64,000 nt of DNA from Ligula intestinalis. Its lineage: Eukaryota; Platyhelminthes; Cestoda; Diphyllobothriidea; Diphyllobothriidae. Position 1 is the first letter of the stretch, and each line of letters begins with the position of its first letter. This document shows positions 22,164-33,000 of this stretch, piece by piece. The translations under genes and the position numbers were made by a program. The stretch is from positions 81,806,602 through 81,870,601 of the forward strand of contig JAYGXS010000003.1 of the NCBI GenBank assembly GCA_036362985.1, written 5' to 3'. A model generated the notes under the pieces. It worked only from the letters and a program-made list of their open reading frames with translations. It made no database searches and was not told the origin of the DNA.

Positions 22164-22240
22164 CTTCTATAGCTCCGTGGGTAGCCATTCGACTTCCACC
22201 CGAGGCATCCACGGTTAAATTCCCGGCCCCGTTGACAGTT
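22164..22240 (+). repeat. tRNA-like sequence, probable SINE head or tRNA pseudogene
   Basis: TAGCTCCGTGGGTAGCC resembles a Pol III A box and GGTTAAATTCCC a B box, 40 bases apart, with CATTCGACTTCCACC between. The spacing fits a tRNA, but arm pairing is incomplete and no CCA-adjacent stem closes, so a working tRNA is unlikely. Confidence 0.45.
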
Positions 22241-22775
22241 TTGTAGACTTATCGAGGGTAATATTTTCTACTTCCATTTTCGGCTCCAAACGAGACGACT
22301 AAATTCAAAATGTTAGACTTGCATTTGCTACTGTGACATAGTGTGAAGGCATGGGATTAGGAATTCTTATGATGGTCAGTAGCCAACGAAACGGCAGCAG
22401 TTTAGACTGAGAACGTCCATATGGCTTCCATCGTTTGAATAGCCGGTGGTTTATGGCGACATCTAGGTTCCCGGGGGACACGACGCAGAATAAAAGTTTC
22501 AAGGGGATCTCCTAAATTGCCGATGGTCCTCAATCGGAGTCATGGAGAAAGCTGCTCAGAAAAGATGAGGAAAATAAAAGGTTAATAGAATCAGTGTTAA
22601 GATAATCATATAGTCTTCGCTTGACAGTCTAGTTGACAACCTAATTTCAATTGGCAAGTTATTCTAAATAAAGCTATATCTGGAAGCAAAAACAAAGAGT
22701 GTTTAGATGAGAACGATGCAGGAAGAGGTATAACAAGTGCAGAGATTCTTAGGTTTTAGGGACGGCTGACGGAGC
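22241..22775. other. no gene recognised
   Basis: Nothing recognised between the tRNA-like segment and the ATT tail of the next LINE. A SINE body may be included. Confidence 0.35.
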
Positions 22776-22898
22776 TAATAATAATAATAATTTGTAGATT
22801 AAAGGCCCAAGGGGCCCTGTCGTTACAAACTTAGTGCTATCGTGAAAATAAAAATAATGATGATAAACAGTGAACTCTTATAAAATAATTGTCATCGG

Positions 22899-22973
22899 CA
22901 GTAAAAAAACTCCTAAATCGGTGGATGAGTTCAGTGGGCCACCGAGTTCAAAAAACTTTAGGAGAAAAAACTG
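22899..22973. repeat. hairpin element H, copy 2
   Basis: CTCCTAAA pairs with TTTAGGAG and GGTGG with CCACC, around a GAGTTCA loop, flanked by CAGTAAAAAA and AAAAAACTG. It lies inside the 3' UTR of LINE copy B. The inverted CAGT...ACTG ends could also mark a tiny transposon. See copy 1 at 17802-17882. Confidence 0.7.
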
Positions 22974-23305
22974 CCTTAATAGGTAACAGGGTTTGATGTG
23001 GTTAGTTCTGGACCTGATGTTGAGGGTTCGGGACGTTTATGGTCATGGGATAAAATAATATATCGCTGAGTTAAGAAGGGCTCATCCGGGACAACAGGAG
23101 AAGGCAGTAGAAGTCAAGGCAACATAATCGAGCTGCGGCCCACCAGATTCCAGAGCCAATCTTGAAGACCACAGCGAACGTTGCAAAAACGTAGAAGAGT
23201 TCGCAGCCCTTGGAAGTGATGCATGACTCTGCAGAGGAAAATGCTAACATATTTAGAAATCATTTTAGTATCCTGGGAAGAGCTTCAGATGCCAGGAGGA
23301 CCCTT

Positions 23306-24663
23306 TTAAAAATCTACAACTTGCGTGTTTGGAAAGGAAGCAGACAGTAATGACTTTATTTCCTCTAAATTTAAATGCTTATGTAATTTGCCTTTAAAAA
23401 TCGATAGTGTAGAAGACAGTCTAATACCAAGTGGAAGGTTGTTCCAAATAAAAGCATATTTGGAGGTAAAAAAGTGAGAACGGTTAGATGTGGAGCTACG
23501 GGGTGGTAAAATTATCATGGAAGAGTTACGAGTGGCGTAAGGTCAGTCTACCGGAAGGAGAGCGTTAATTTGTGGGAGATTAGGACTATCGTTAACGCGA
23601 AACAGAAACCATATACCAGCTTCGAGTCTTCTTACCCAAAGAAATGTAATGTTTGCTAATTGACATCTATCTGTATAACACATATCAGAACCAGAAACAG
23701 AAAATATTTTACGAGCGAAAACTCGCTGAAACTTTTCAATCTTACTATGGTCATGCTGGGTCATGAGACCAAAAAGCGGACAGCAGTATTCTAGTATAGG
23801 GAGAACAAACATGCGGTATAGTTTTAACTTCATTTCTGGAAGGAAAAAGTTATGCGATATAAACCCACATATCTGTGCGGCCTTGGCAGAAATTCGATCT
23901 GCATGAGGTGACAATGCAAGCTTATTCGTGTAAGTCCCAAATCCTTTATCGTAGATACTTCTAACAATGGACTATTTTGGAAGATAATGGGTCCAGGAAG
24001 CCTTGCGGGACCAAAACTCATGAAACTACATTTTGCTGGAGAAAACTCTATCTGCCATGTAGCGCTCCAACTTGAGAGAGTACGCAAGTCTGCGTTAACT
24101 TTATCAACACAACTACTGAACGTGTCCTTAGAAAATGAGTAAATACACTTAAGGTCATCAGCATAAATGAAATTTTCCGAATTATTTAGCACTGTTGAAA
24201 TTTCATTTATGTAAAGAATGAAAATGAGGGGACCTAAAACCGTGCCTTGTAAAACGCCACTCGTGATCGGCTGAGGCATCGAGTCGCTATTGCCTACTAA
24301 GACCTTTTGGCTGCGGTTAGACAGGAAGGAGGTAATGAAATCGAGGAGGGGAGGCCTGATGCCTAGGGCTTCCAGTTTCACTAAGAGGTGCCTATGTGGC
24401 ACCTTGTCAAAAGCTTTACTAAGGTCGAAGTAAATCACGATGACTGATTGCTGTTCATTACGAAGTGAAGTAACCAGGTTAAGGAATGCCAAGTGGCAGG
24501 TTTCGCATGATCTTCCAGGTCGAAATCCATGCAGTGAGGCGTTAACTAGTTTATTTTCTACACAAAAGATGAGAATTTGATTAAAAATCATCTTTTCCAA
24601 AAGTTTGGCTAGAGCCGGGGAGATGTGTACTATTATTAAGGCGAAAAAGGAGACAAAAGCCAA
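23306..24663 (-). pseudogene. LINE B reverse transcriptase
   Basis: The first frame (24663-23830) contains LHGFRPGRSCETCHLAF, IYFDLSKAFDKVPHRHLL, SGVLQGTVLGPLIFILYIN and FIYADDLKCIYSF; motif A Asp and the YADD catalytic pair are both intact. A frame change near 23910 moves to MSPHADRISAKAAQ..., with PILEYCCPLFG, and another near 23530 to RSHFFTSKYAFIWNNLPLGI, the usual C-terminal end. Domain order and motif spelling resemble the Jockey/CR1 side of LINEs. Broken by at least two frameshifts and lacking the N-terminus. Confidence 0.85.
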
Positions 24664-24815
24664 CTTTCAATCTCCTAACCCAAAGAAAACTATGTTCTGT
24701 TAAATGAAATCTATTTGAGTAAGAAGTATTGTAAAATGTCGGTTAAAACAGTTTTTCAGGTGAAATATCTTTGGACGCTTTCAATTTTTGAACGGATAAA
24801 TTCGTTCATCAGACA
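24664..24815 (-). mobile_element. LINE fragment related to copy B
   Basis: CAATCTCCTAACCCAAAGAA and the following 70 bases match the copy B text near 23630-23700, so a further broken copy abuts copy B. Confidence 0.5.
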
Positions 24816-25720
24816 ATAATAATAAGTTGTATATTTCAGGCTCAATGGGCCTCATCAATAAACCAAAAATTCGATAACACGAAGTACTAGAAATAATTGG
24901 TTTAACAAACAGTATCCGTAGTCCGTAGACCGAACAATAGGCAACCGTATTCTAAGATGGTAAGCACAAACCAATGATGAAGTCTTAATTTCATTTCAGG
25001 AAGATAAAAATTATAAAAAAGCCGCAAATCTGTGCACCTTTAGCCGTTAACTTATCGGCGTGAGGTGAAAGGTCTAATTTATTAGTGTAGCTTAAACCTC
25101 AGTCCTTGATTTTGGAACATTCGGTCACTAGGCAATCTTGAATAATAGCATGTTGTGACAGCTTTTCAGACTCAAAGCAAATGCATTGGCACTTAGAAGG
25201 TGAGGACTCCATCTATTATCTTGAGCCCCATACAGAAAGAGCGTTCAAATCAGAATGAATTTCTTCTAGGCATCTCGCGGCCGTAGAGTTAGAGAAGGAG
25301 TAAACACATTCAAGATCATCCGCATGAAGTAGGATTCAGAGTGCTCAACACCCAATGAAATATCATTTATGCAAAGCAAGAACAACAGAGGATCTAGCAC
25401 GGTACCTTGAAAGATACCACCCAAAATTGCGGTAGCAATAGAGTATGGGAACCCCACCACGACCTTTTGTTTTCGATTAGATAGATATGATCTGATACCG
25501 TCCGTAAGGGGACTACGAAATCCTTTAGCCTCTAGTTTGGCTAGAAGCCGCCTACGAAGCCTATGAGTGCCTTATCAAGATGAAAAAATAACTACCACAG
25601 ATAAATGATCATTACGATAAGAAGTAAGTAGGTTTAGAAAAGACATATGACATGCTTCGCAAGATCACTCCGCTAAAAAGCCATGTTGTGAGGAGCTGAC
25701 AATATTATTTTTGCTGCAAA
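24816..25720 (-). mobile_element. LINE copy C, decayed
   Basis: Ends with an ATT tail (24817-24827) and a GGCCCATTGAGCC hairpin at the element's 3' side. Coding remnants include GGIFQGTVLDPLLFLLCIND (25460-25350), followed by the YADD region changed to YFMRMI. Many frame breaks are seen. Same family type as copy B. Confidence 0.75.
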
Positions 25721-27418
25721 AATCTGTATTTTTTTGGCAGTTGTTTTCTGAGAGATTCTAGCCAGAGAGGGTGTTTTATCAACATCGCGATAATTATGAA
25801 TATCCGAGCGCGAACCATGTGCCCAAAGTGTCCTCGTAAATACAAAGGAGAGGCTAGAGACGTAAGTAGAGCTCACATGCACAAACTTACGCTGACGGTA
25901 AAATGAAGTGATGGATTGTCATCTAAGAAACGGATCACGAGTTAAATTCCACAGAACCAGGGAGAACTGCCCACTCCAGAAAAAATAACAAGGCGCGTAT
26001 TGATTGAAACCTGCGCATCCAATGAGGATTCAGTCAATTGATAGATTAGCCAAGCGCCAGCTTACAGAGCCGTGCGCCGTCAGTGTCAGATGAAAGCATA
26101 TGCTGTCTGAGTGGACCCATACACTATAAGCCCCGATAGATTTGTCAGTGCATGCCAATGGATTTCGGTAAGAGTGCGATAGCATCGACGAATGAAGACA
26201 TGACTCCGGCGAGCGAGCATCTTCATTCTTCTTTACTTATTTTTATTTATTTAAGAGTTGCATGCAATGCCCTTGAGGTTCCTATTCATGTATGGTTACT
26301 TTTAAATAAATTCATATCTCAAATGACCAGAGGGCATTATCAAAACAAACCTAGCAGTGTGGTAAAATAATGTCAGTGAGCAAATTTGTGCTCTGTTTGA
26401 GCAATAATAAAAAAATCAGAAATAAATAGTATGGTAGGCAGAGTAACTCACAGTATGGCTTAGTGACTTCGATGTTTTGGTTTAAATGGGCTACAATTTT
26501 GGCGGAGAGGTCATGCAGAGATCACTTTCACGCATTTGAATCCCACGATAACCGTATTAACCCTTCTGGAACCCGCTTCTAAATCCTCGAACTCGCTTGC
26601 AAACTGGCGAAAGCCAGATTTATCTCTATTATATAACCAATCACTCCGTTATGCAGGCGGCTGCGTTTTCTCTCTAACTCGATATTCTTAAACAATCGTT
26701 CTAATATATTTTAATATCGTCACACGACTCTACGCCATACTTTCTGCTCACGTTACTCGCCGACCTTTTATTATTATGTCCTTTTTATTATAGTCTTTTA
26801 TAAGTCGATAGTTTTATCGTTACGTTTTTTTATTGCATGGTACTATTATTGACTTTCGGGCATCCTATCCGACCGAAGTTTTTGCCAGTCGTTACAATGC
26901 TATGCTGAAATCGTGGCGGCCAGCGAGTAATTCTAGACAAAGAGCTTTGAAGTGTGCGGTTAGTGGGTTTGACAGAGTTTTTGACTTCTGTAAAGCGTGG
27001 CGTTGAAAATGTCTCATTAATATTTTGTTTTCAAGATGTTGACAGGCAGAAGTCGAAATTTGCGGTCATCGGTTTGTACCTCATAATCGAGGTTTAAATG
27101 CAACTTGGTATGTAGTTTGTGCTATTCTACTGCTTGCGTGACGTCCTACCACGGACCGAGCCTGCTTTGCTTTGGACAGTGGCAGCGATTGCGTCACAGG
27201 AATCATTTGTCTCGCTTGGCCTCACCGGCGACCACCAAATGGCTATCATTCTGTATGTTAATTTTGCGACTTAGACCTTCTTGTGTCCGCAGGCCTTGAA
27301 AACCACTATAGCTTTTCATTGGCGTGTCGTGAGCCGTGCTCTTTGGTATACTTTTCAGGTGGTTGATATTGTAAGAACACATGCACAAAGAGTCGGTTTT
27401 GATGACGTTTCTATCTTT
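25721..27418. other. no gene recognised
   Basis: No exon, RNA or repeat was recognised with confidence. Short open frames here lack motifs. Confidence 0.4.
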
Positions 27419-27786
27419 TACCTTCATTTTCCCCAGAAGAGGAAGAAGAAGTGGAGGCGATTCCTGGGACCTGGTTATAATTAAGCTGACGTTTCGGAAA
27501 CTCTTTCGTCTCCATCGTCAGAGCCATGTCCATTTCCTGCCGTTTGTCTTGCGAGAATGCGTCCTGTCTTAAGTCGGGTTTCATAACGGTGCCTCTTACG
27601 CGCGTGTAAATCGATTGGACCGATCGATTGGAGGTGGTTGTTTAATTTCCCTCTTCCTCGCGGGTGCCTTCACGGGAATGAGTGCACTCATACGAAAGAG
27701 TTTCCGAAACGTCAGCTTAATTATAACCAGGTCCCAGGAATCGCCTCCACTTCTTCTTCCTCTTCTGGGGAAAATGAAGGTAAAAT
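27419..27786. mobile_element. palindrome of two Penelope-like 3' ends (P1)
   Basis: Left arm 27419-27521 and right arm 27690-27786 are inverted copies that both contain GAGGAAGAAGAAGTGGAGGC (or its complement) and GTTTCGGAAACTCTTTCG. The left arm keeps CTGACGA (27515-27521, minus), a six-pair stem and GAAACGTC (27488-27495); the right arm lost the first box. The outer tail matches the 3' end of the PLE at 54685-54780. A 168 bp spacer separates the arms. Confidence 0.8.
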
Positions 27787-28245
27787 TATCTCTGGACCGC
27801 GAATATTTTCGCATATTAACGTTTCTATCTGGTTCGGTCTTGCATTCCTATATCGTTGCTACGGTTCCAACTTTAGAGCTTGCACTGCCTTTTATTCTGA
27901 CAGTTCACAATTCCTGCCGATCCTGTACGACCTCTTCTGAAGTATTTAAGTAAATGGTTCAATATGTCGTTGCACCGTCGTTCCTTATCTGAACATGACA
28001 GTCAATTCCAGACTGCGTGACCCGTTTCTGTCACTTAATCACCATATTCCTCTAAAGATATCTGTGGCCGAAAATGTTGAGCTTCCTCCTTTGGAGTCCG
28101 AGTCTCTGCAGTAGTAAATATCGCGGCCTTGTACACATGTGACTCGATGCTTTTAAGCTGAATAACTTAGCCTGCAAAATAAACAGATAGCTTTAAAGAT
28201 TCAGATTTGGTTAAGGCAATGTTTCGCATTCCAGGTATGTGTATA

Positions 28246-28415
28246 GATTGAGAAGAAGTAGTTTTGATCACTGGAATTTTAGTTTTATTAATGTGAGCTT
28301 TCGAACACTTGCGGGAGTACATCGTCAGAGATAAAACCGATGGACTCCCGTAGGGGTTCGTAAGCTCAGATTAATAAAACAATAATTCCGGTGATCGAAA
28401 ATACTTCTCAATCAG
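28246..28415. mobile_element. short palindrome of Penelope-like 3' ends (P2)
   Basis: TTGAGAAGAAGTAGTTTTGATCAC at the left (shown as TTGAGAAGAAGTAG) and its inverted form near 28390-28415 frame two arms of about 80 bases. CTGACGA boxes of the two arms nearly overlap at the centre (28322-28328), so there is almost no spacer. Confidence 0.75.
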
Positions 28416-29880
28416 ATTTAGTTATCGACTATAAAATACCTTGAAAGTTTACCATAACAGCTAATAGCTGACCATTGGAATCGGTGGTGAGTTAGACTTA
28501 TCCAACGTTTTTCTGCCAGTGAATGCACGCCAGTTAACTATCGTCGGTAATGTGGTAAAATAACACCGAAGAGGATATGAAACTTAGCTGAACTGCGTTT
28601 ACCCCTAAAAGATATCCTAGATCAGTCCACTGCTGAGAGCGTGGACCAGCATGCCATTTTAAAGTCCCTTTTTGCTGACTTCCAATGCTTCTTGTTTACA
28701 CGAGTCAATTTCTGTTTATAGACAGTGTTTTTTCGAGCGAGGACCAAGCAAGTAATAACTCGGCTTTTCCAGAAATATTATTCTAGAAATCCTTGTTCCA
28801 GATGTTGACGTATTTTTTCCGGCCACGGAGGCTCTCCGATATTTGAAGCAGGCTTGGATCTTTTCCTTTTCTTATGAAACGATGGGCAATAATTATTACT
28901 GATACGCTCTGAAGGAATTTCCCATTACTTCTGAGGAATCTATATTTCCAGTAGTTGCAAGTCACCATGGCGACAGTTAAGTTCACAGTGATAGCGCCTA
29001 TCCGTTTCGGGGATAAACTGTTTAAACACTGAGTTCACATTTGGGAAACCGCTTGATCATTTAGTCGCAGACTGAAAGGAGACGATTAAGGGCCCGCGAA
29101 GGTGTTAAGTTACACACTCTATGACCCCCTACGTCTACGACAGAATAATTTGTTTGTCAGTCCGCCCCCTATTTTAGTAAATATTTATACTGCTCAATTT
29201 TATGTCGCAGTTGTTTTTTACACTCAGTGAAAGCGGTTATGCTCGTAAATACCAATGATGTTGATGAAATATTTTCAGGAAGTCCGTGGTCTCCATATCA
29301 CGAATAAGTTGTTGACTTTTGCAGCAAAGAGAAAACCTCGGAAGATGTCGTTTCTGATGACCGTTGATGTGGAAGAAAGTGTTTCCCGTTCCTTGTTCAC
29401 AGAAAAAGTTGTCGGTGAAAGTGCCTACGTGTCTTTATCGTAATTTATATTGATTGCTATATATACATAGTATGTAAAAGAAGAGTCCTTTTTACACAAA
29501 CTGGAAGCTATTGGCTTTATTTCCTGTGAGGAAGTACACGACAGGTAAGCTAGAAGCGGTATTACTAAATTTTAAAAGATGTATAATATGGACATAGCGA
29601 ACACATCGTTATGCCTCATGTCAGAATTTGGACAAATGTCAGGAAAAAAAGAATACACGTGCAAGAAGTAGCGAAATTTCCCCATCCTATTTTAGAGTCG
29701 GTATCTGCCGTTTAGGTATTGTCTTAGGTTGACGTCCTTTGCCAACAAGTTTGTTTACTTGGCTTCTACTCTAGTTTAACACCTCATGAATGTTTGCGTA
29801 TAATGTGGCTTGCAGCAATCGCAGCAAAATACCCCGTTGTTTACCAACAGTTATTTTGTAGCACGAAGTCCTCTCAACGT
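28416..29880. other. no gene recognised
   Basis: Probable upstream region of the peptidase gene. No core promoter motif could be assigned, and short open frames lack motifs. Confidence 0.4.
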
Positions 29881-29897
29881 TGTTTTTTACGCTTCAG
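29881..29897 (+). promoter_or_regulatory. 3' splice acceptor upstream of peptidase ATG
   Basis: TGTTTTTTACGCTTCAG ends 32 bases before the start codon at 29930. It is either the end of a 5' UTR intron or a spliced-leader trans-splicing site, which flatworms use. Confidence 0.5.
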
Positions 29898-29929
29898 ATC
29901 TTTACTGGGTTTGCACAACCGGAGTTCAA

Positions 29930-30086
29930 ATGCTTCTACACCTGATAAATCTTCTGCTTTTAACTGTGACTGCGTGGTCTGAGCCACCTCCATGGCCGCC
30001 CAAGTTTGGTTACTTTGAACAGAAGATAACCCACTTCAACTTTCCAAACAAATTTCCGACTTTCAAAATGCGCTATCTTTATGAAG
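29930..30086 (+). CDS. S28 peptidase exon 1
   Basis: 157 bases from the ATG. It encodes the signal peptide and PPPWPPKFGYFEQKITHFNF, and ends inside codon 53 before GTAATT. An in-frame ATG-less extension reaches 29810 but lies before the splice acceptor at 29897, so the start at 29930 is preferred. Confidence 0.88.
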
Positions 30087-33000
30087 GTAATTCTTTGGTT
30101 TCGGCATTATGTAATCACCGCCGCCTTACCTGGCTTTCTTCAGATAAGTGGTATAAACCCGGTGGACCAATCTTCTTTTACTGCGGCAATGAAGGCGACA
30201 TTGGGGGTTTCTGGAACAACACTGGTTTCATGTTTGATATTGCGCCAAGCTTCAATGCTCTTGTGGTGTTTGCTGAACACGTAGGGCTGTTTGCCTTCTT
30301 TTCTAATGCTTCCATGTCCTCTAAGCGGTACTACGGCGAATCACTACCCTTTCCATCCAGTTTTACACAGCCATTTATTCAGTTCCTGTCCATTGAGGAG
30401 GCTCTAGCCGATTTTGCCGACCTGATCCCCACCCTTCAGGTCACATTTAATGCCACCGACTCACCGGTGATTGCCTTTGGCGGCAGGTTGGTTGGTTGTG
30501 CGCTTTCATCATACGTCTTTTTGTTTGCAGTTATGGTGGCATGCTGGCTGCTATCATGCGGCTCAAGTATCCACACTTTGTCCAGGGTGCTATAGCCTCG
30601 AGTGCGCCCTTCAAGTGGGTGCTGGGCGAGGAGCCACTTCATCCCTTCTTTCAGACCATCAAGGATGTAGGTTTTGCTCTCTCACACACCGTCTCCAACA
30701 GTTTGTCTTGCCTTGTCTGAAAGGACTACTTCAACGTCAATGCCTCCTGCGTGTCCGTGATACAAAGTGCTTATCAGACGATCCTACAGCGTGCATCCAC
30801 TGGAGCTGAAGGTACGTCTAACGCCCTTCTCCCGACCCCCTTTTTGCTGATTGCAGCGTATTGTGGATAGGTCAATACCCCCCATAAAATCAGGCATCAG
30901 CTTTAGCACCGACTTAAGCCAGCGTTATAAGTGCATGTGACAGTAAATTTCACTTTATGCATGCATATAAGTAAACGTTTAAATTCAGTAAGTAAAGCTG
31001 CTTTTCCGTTACTTCCACATACAGCTTCTATGCTACATGTGCGATGCAAGTATTGAACTCTCATGATTTAGTGCAGCTGAGTAGGCAGTCAGCTGACGAA
31101 TTAACCAGCCCACTGTGTGTGTACTGGTTGATGAAAGGACTGAAAGTTAGGGTTCTTCTAATTCCCTGGTTGTATAAATCCTGGTGCATGTCAAGGGGGT
31201 CAAGTTTGGTGCATGAAAACGTATTCGCTGGCCATGTCGGCCACTACACCCGATCCTGTCCTCCGTCTTCTTGACTCTGCTTTGATACCGGGCCTATGTG
31301 AGTGAATGAAGAGAGAGTGTGTGTGTGGTAGATGCTGTGCAAGTCTTCGATCAATTACAACCAATCCAAGCGTACATCACGGTTCCTGCATCACCGTATT
31401 GTTGCGTAAACTGTGGACATAAGGGAGATGGATGGTTGAATATCATGAGTGGGTCCATGCTGAATTTCTCCGGCGAACAAACTTGATTCAACTTTGAGAA
31501 TTTTGCACGGAAAAAAGAACAGAGAGAAAGAGAAGGAAGGTAGAGTAGACGAAATAAAAGGATGGTCAGTCGCCAGCGGCAGTTGTTCACCCTTAAAATC
31601 AGCATTAGTGGTGGCAATAAGGAAAGTGATGCCCTTAAAATATTTCACTTTTAGCGGTCACTTCATTTTGTTTTTGCCATTTTTTAGGCCCTTTATAAAT
31701 CCATAATAAGTCCTTCTACAATTGTCTCCTTTTACAAGCGTCCAATTTTTTTCTTAAAACCACCCAGCCGTTTCTCCGTTGAAGGTATTTTTTTACTTTT
31801 TGCTACTCGGCTTATTTCCTGCCCTACCCCATAGGTCTGAAAAACATCACTCAAACCCTGCGACTGTGTTCACCTCTTCAAAATCAGTCCGACTTGGATT
31901 GGATGCTGCGGTGGTCCCGCAATGCCTTCGTCTTCATGACCATGATGGACTATCCCTACCAGGCTAGCTTCATGGGCGACCTGCCAGCCTATCCCGTCAA
32001 TGTGTCTTGCCTGCGGGCTGCAAACGAGACCGACCCGCTCGTTGGTCTGCGTGAGGCAATTGGGGTGTTCTACAACACCACTAACGGTGCGTTAAAGCGT
32101 GCCCTTAAAACAGGGCTTTCCTATCCTCACATTTTTCCCAGTGTGTCTGTGGTTCGCGTAGATGGACAGTCTAACCCTGTCGAACATCACGTCTTACTTC
32201 TGGTGCACTCACCTTAATGGAAGATTTGGATACGGTACCGGAAACAGGTCGTGTGTGCCATGTGTAGAGGGACTGATTAACCCTGTCAGTCGTGAGGTCT
32301 CTCTTCTGTGGCATTCCTTAATTTTAAATTTTGACCCGATATACTTAGATTGAAGAGCAGGTCGTGTGTGTGGTCCACGTAGACAGACTGTTTACCCCTG
32401 TCAGAGATATGCCTCTCTTCCTTTATAGTCTCCGTAATGTTAGATGTGGATCGGTTACAGTTAGATGGGAGAACAGGTCGTGTTTACGACACGCGTATAC
32501 GGACTATTTACCCCTGTCAGAGATTGGGCCTCTCCTGTGCCACTCCTTAATTTGAGATCTGGACCCGATATATTTAGATCGAAGGGCAGGTCGTGTGTGT
32601 GGTCCACGTAGACAGACTGTTAACCCCTGTCAGAGATATGCCTCTCTTCCTTGACATTCTCCGTAATTTAGATGTGGATCGGGTGCAGTTAGATGGGAGA
32701 ACAGGTCGTGTTTATGACACGCGTATACGGACTGTTTACCCCTGTCAGAGATTGGGCCTCTCTTCTGTGACACTCCTTAATTTGAGATCTGAACCCGGTA
32801 TACTTAGATCGAAGAACAGGTCTTGTGTGTGGCACGCGTAGACGGCTAAGTTGGTACGCCTTGCAAGTCCATCAGAATCGTTCTTCAGATAATGGTTGTA
32901 CATTCGCCTTGCGAGTGACGAAAAAAGGACTAGGCATTGCCTTCTGTGGCTAGCGGAGTCATTTAGAAGGCATTGTAAGAAGTGCCGTTTCTGCAGTCAT

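Larger units (their letters stand above)
22776..24663 (-). mobile_element. LINE copy B, 5' truncated
   Basis: On the minus strand the reverse transcriptase runs from 24663 to 23306 and then a 3' UTR of about 530 bases. It ends with a GGCCC...GGGCC hairpin and an ATT repeat (22776-22793). Endonuclease and ORF1 are absent. Confidence 0.8.

Noticed and set aside
29810..29929. N-terminal extension of the S28 gene
   Set aside because: Lies upstream of the acceptor at 29897 and would place the signal peptide internally.
32162..32841. Series of short frames
   Set aside because: Created by the minisatellite; the repeat unit itself explains them.
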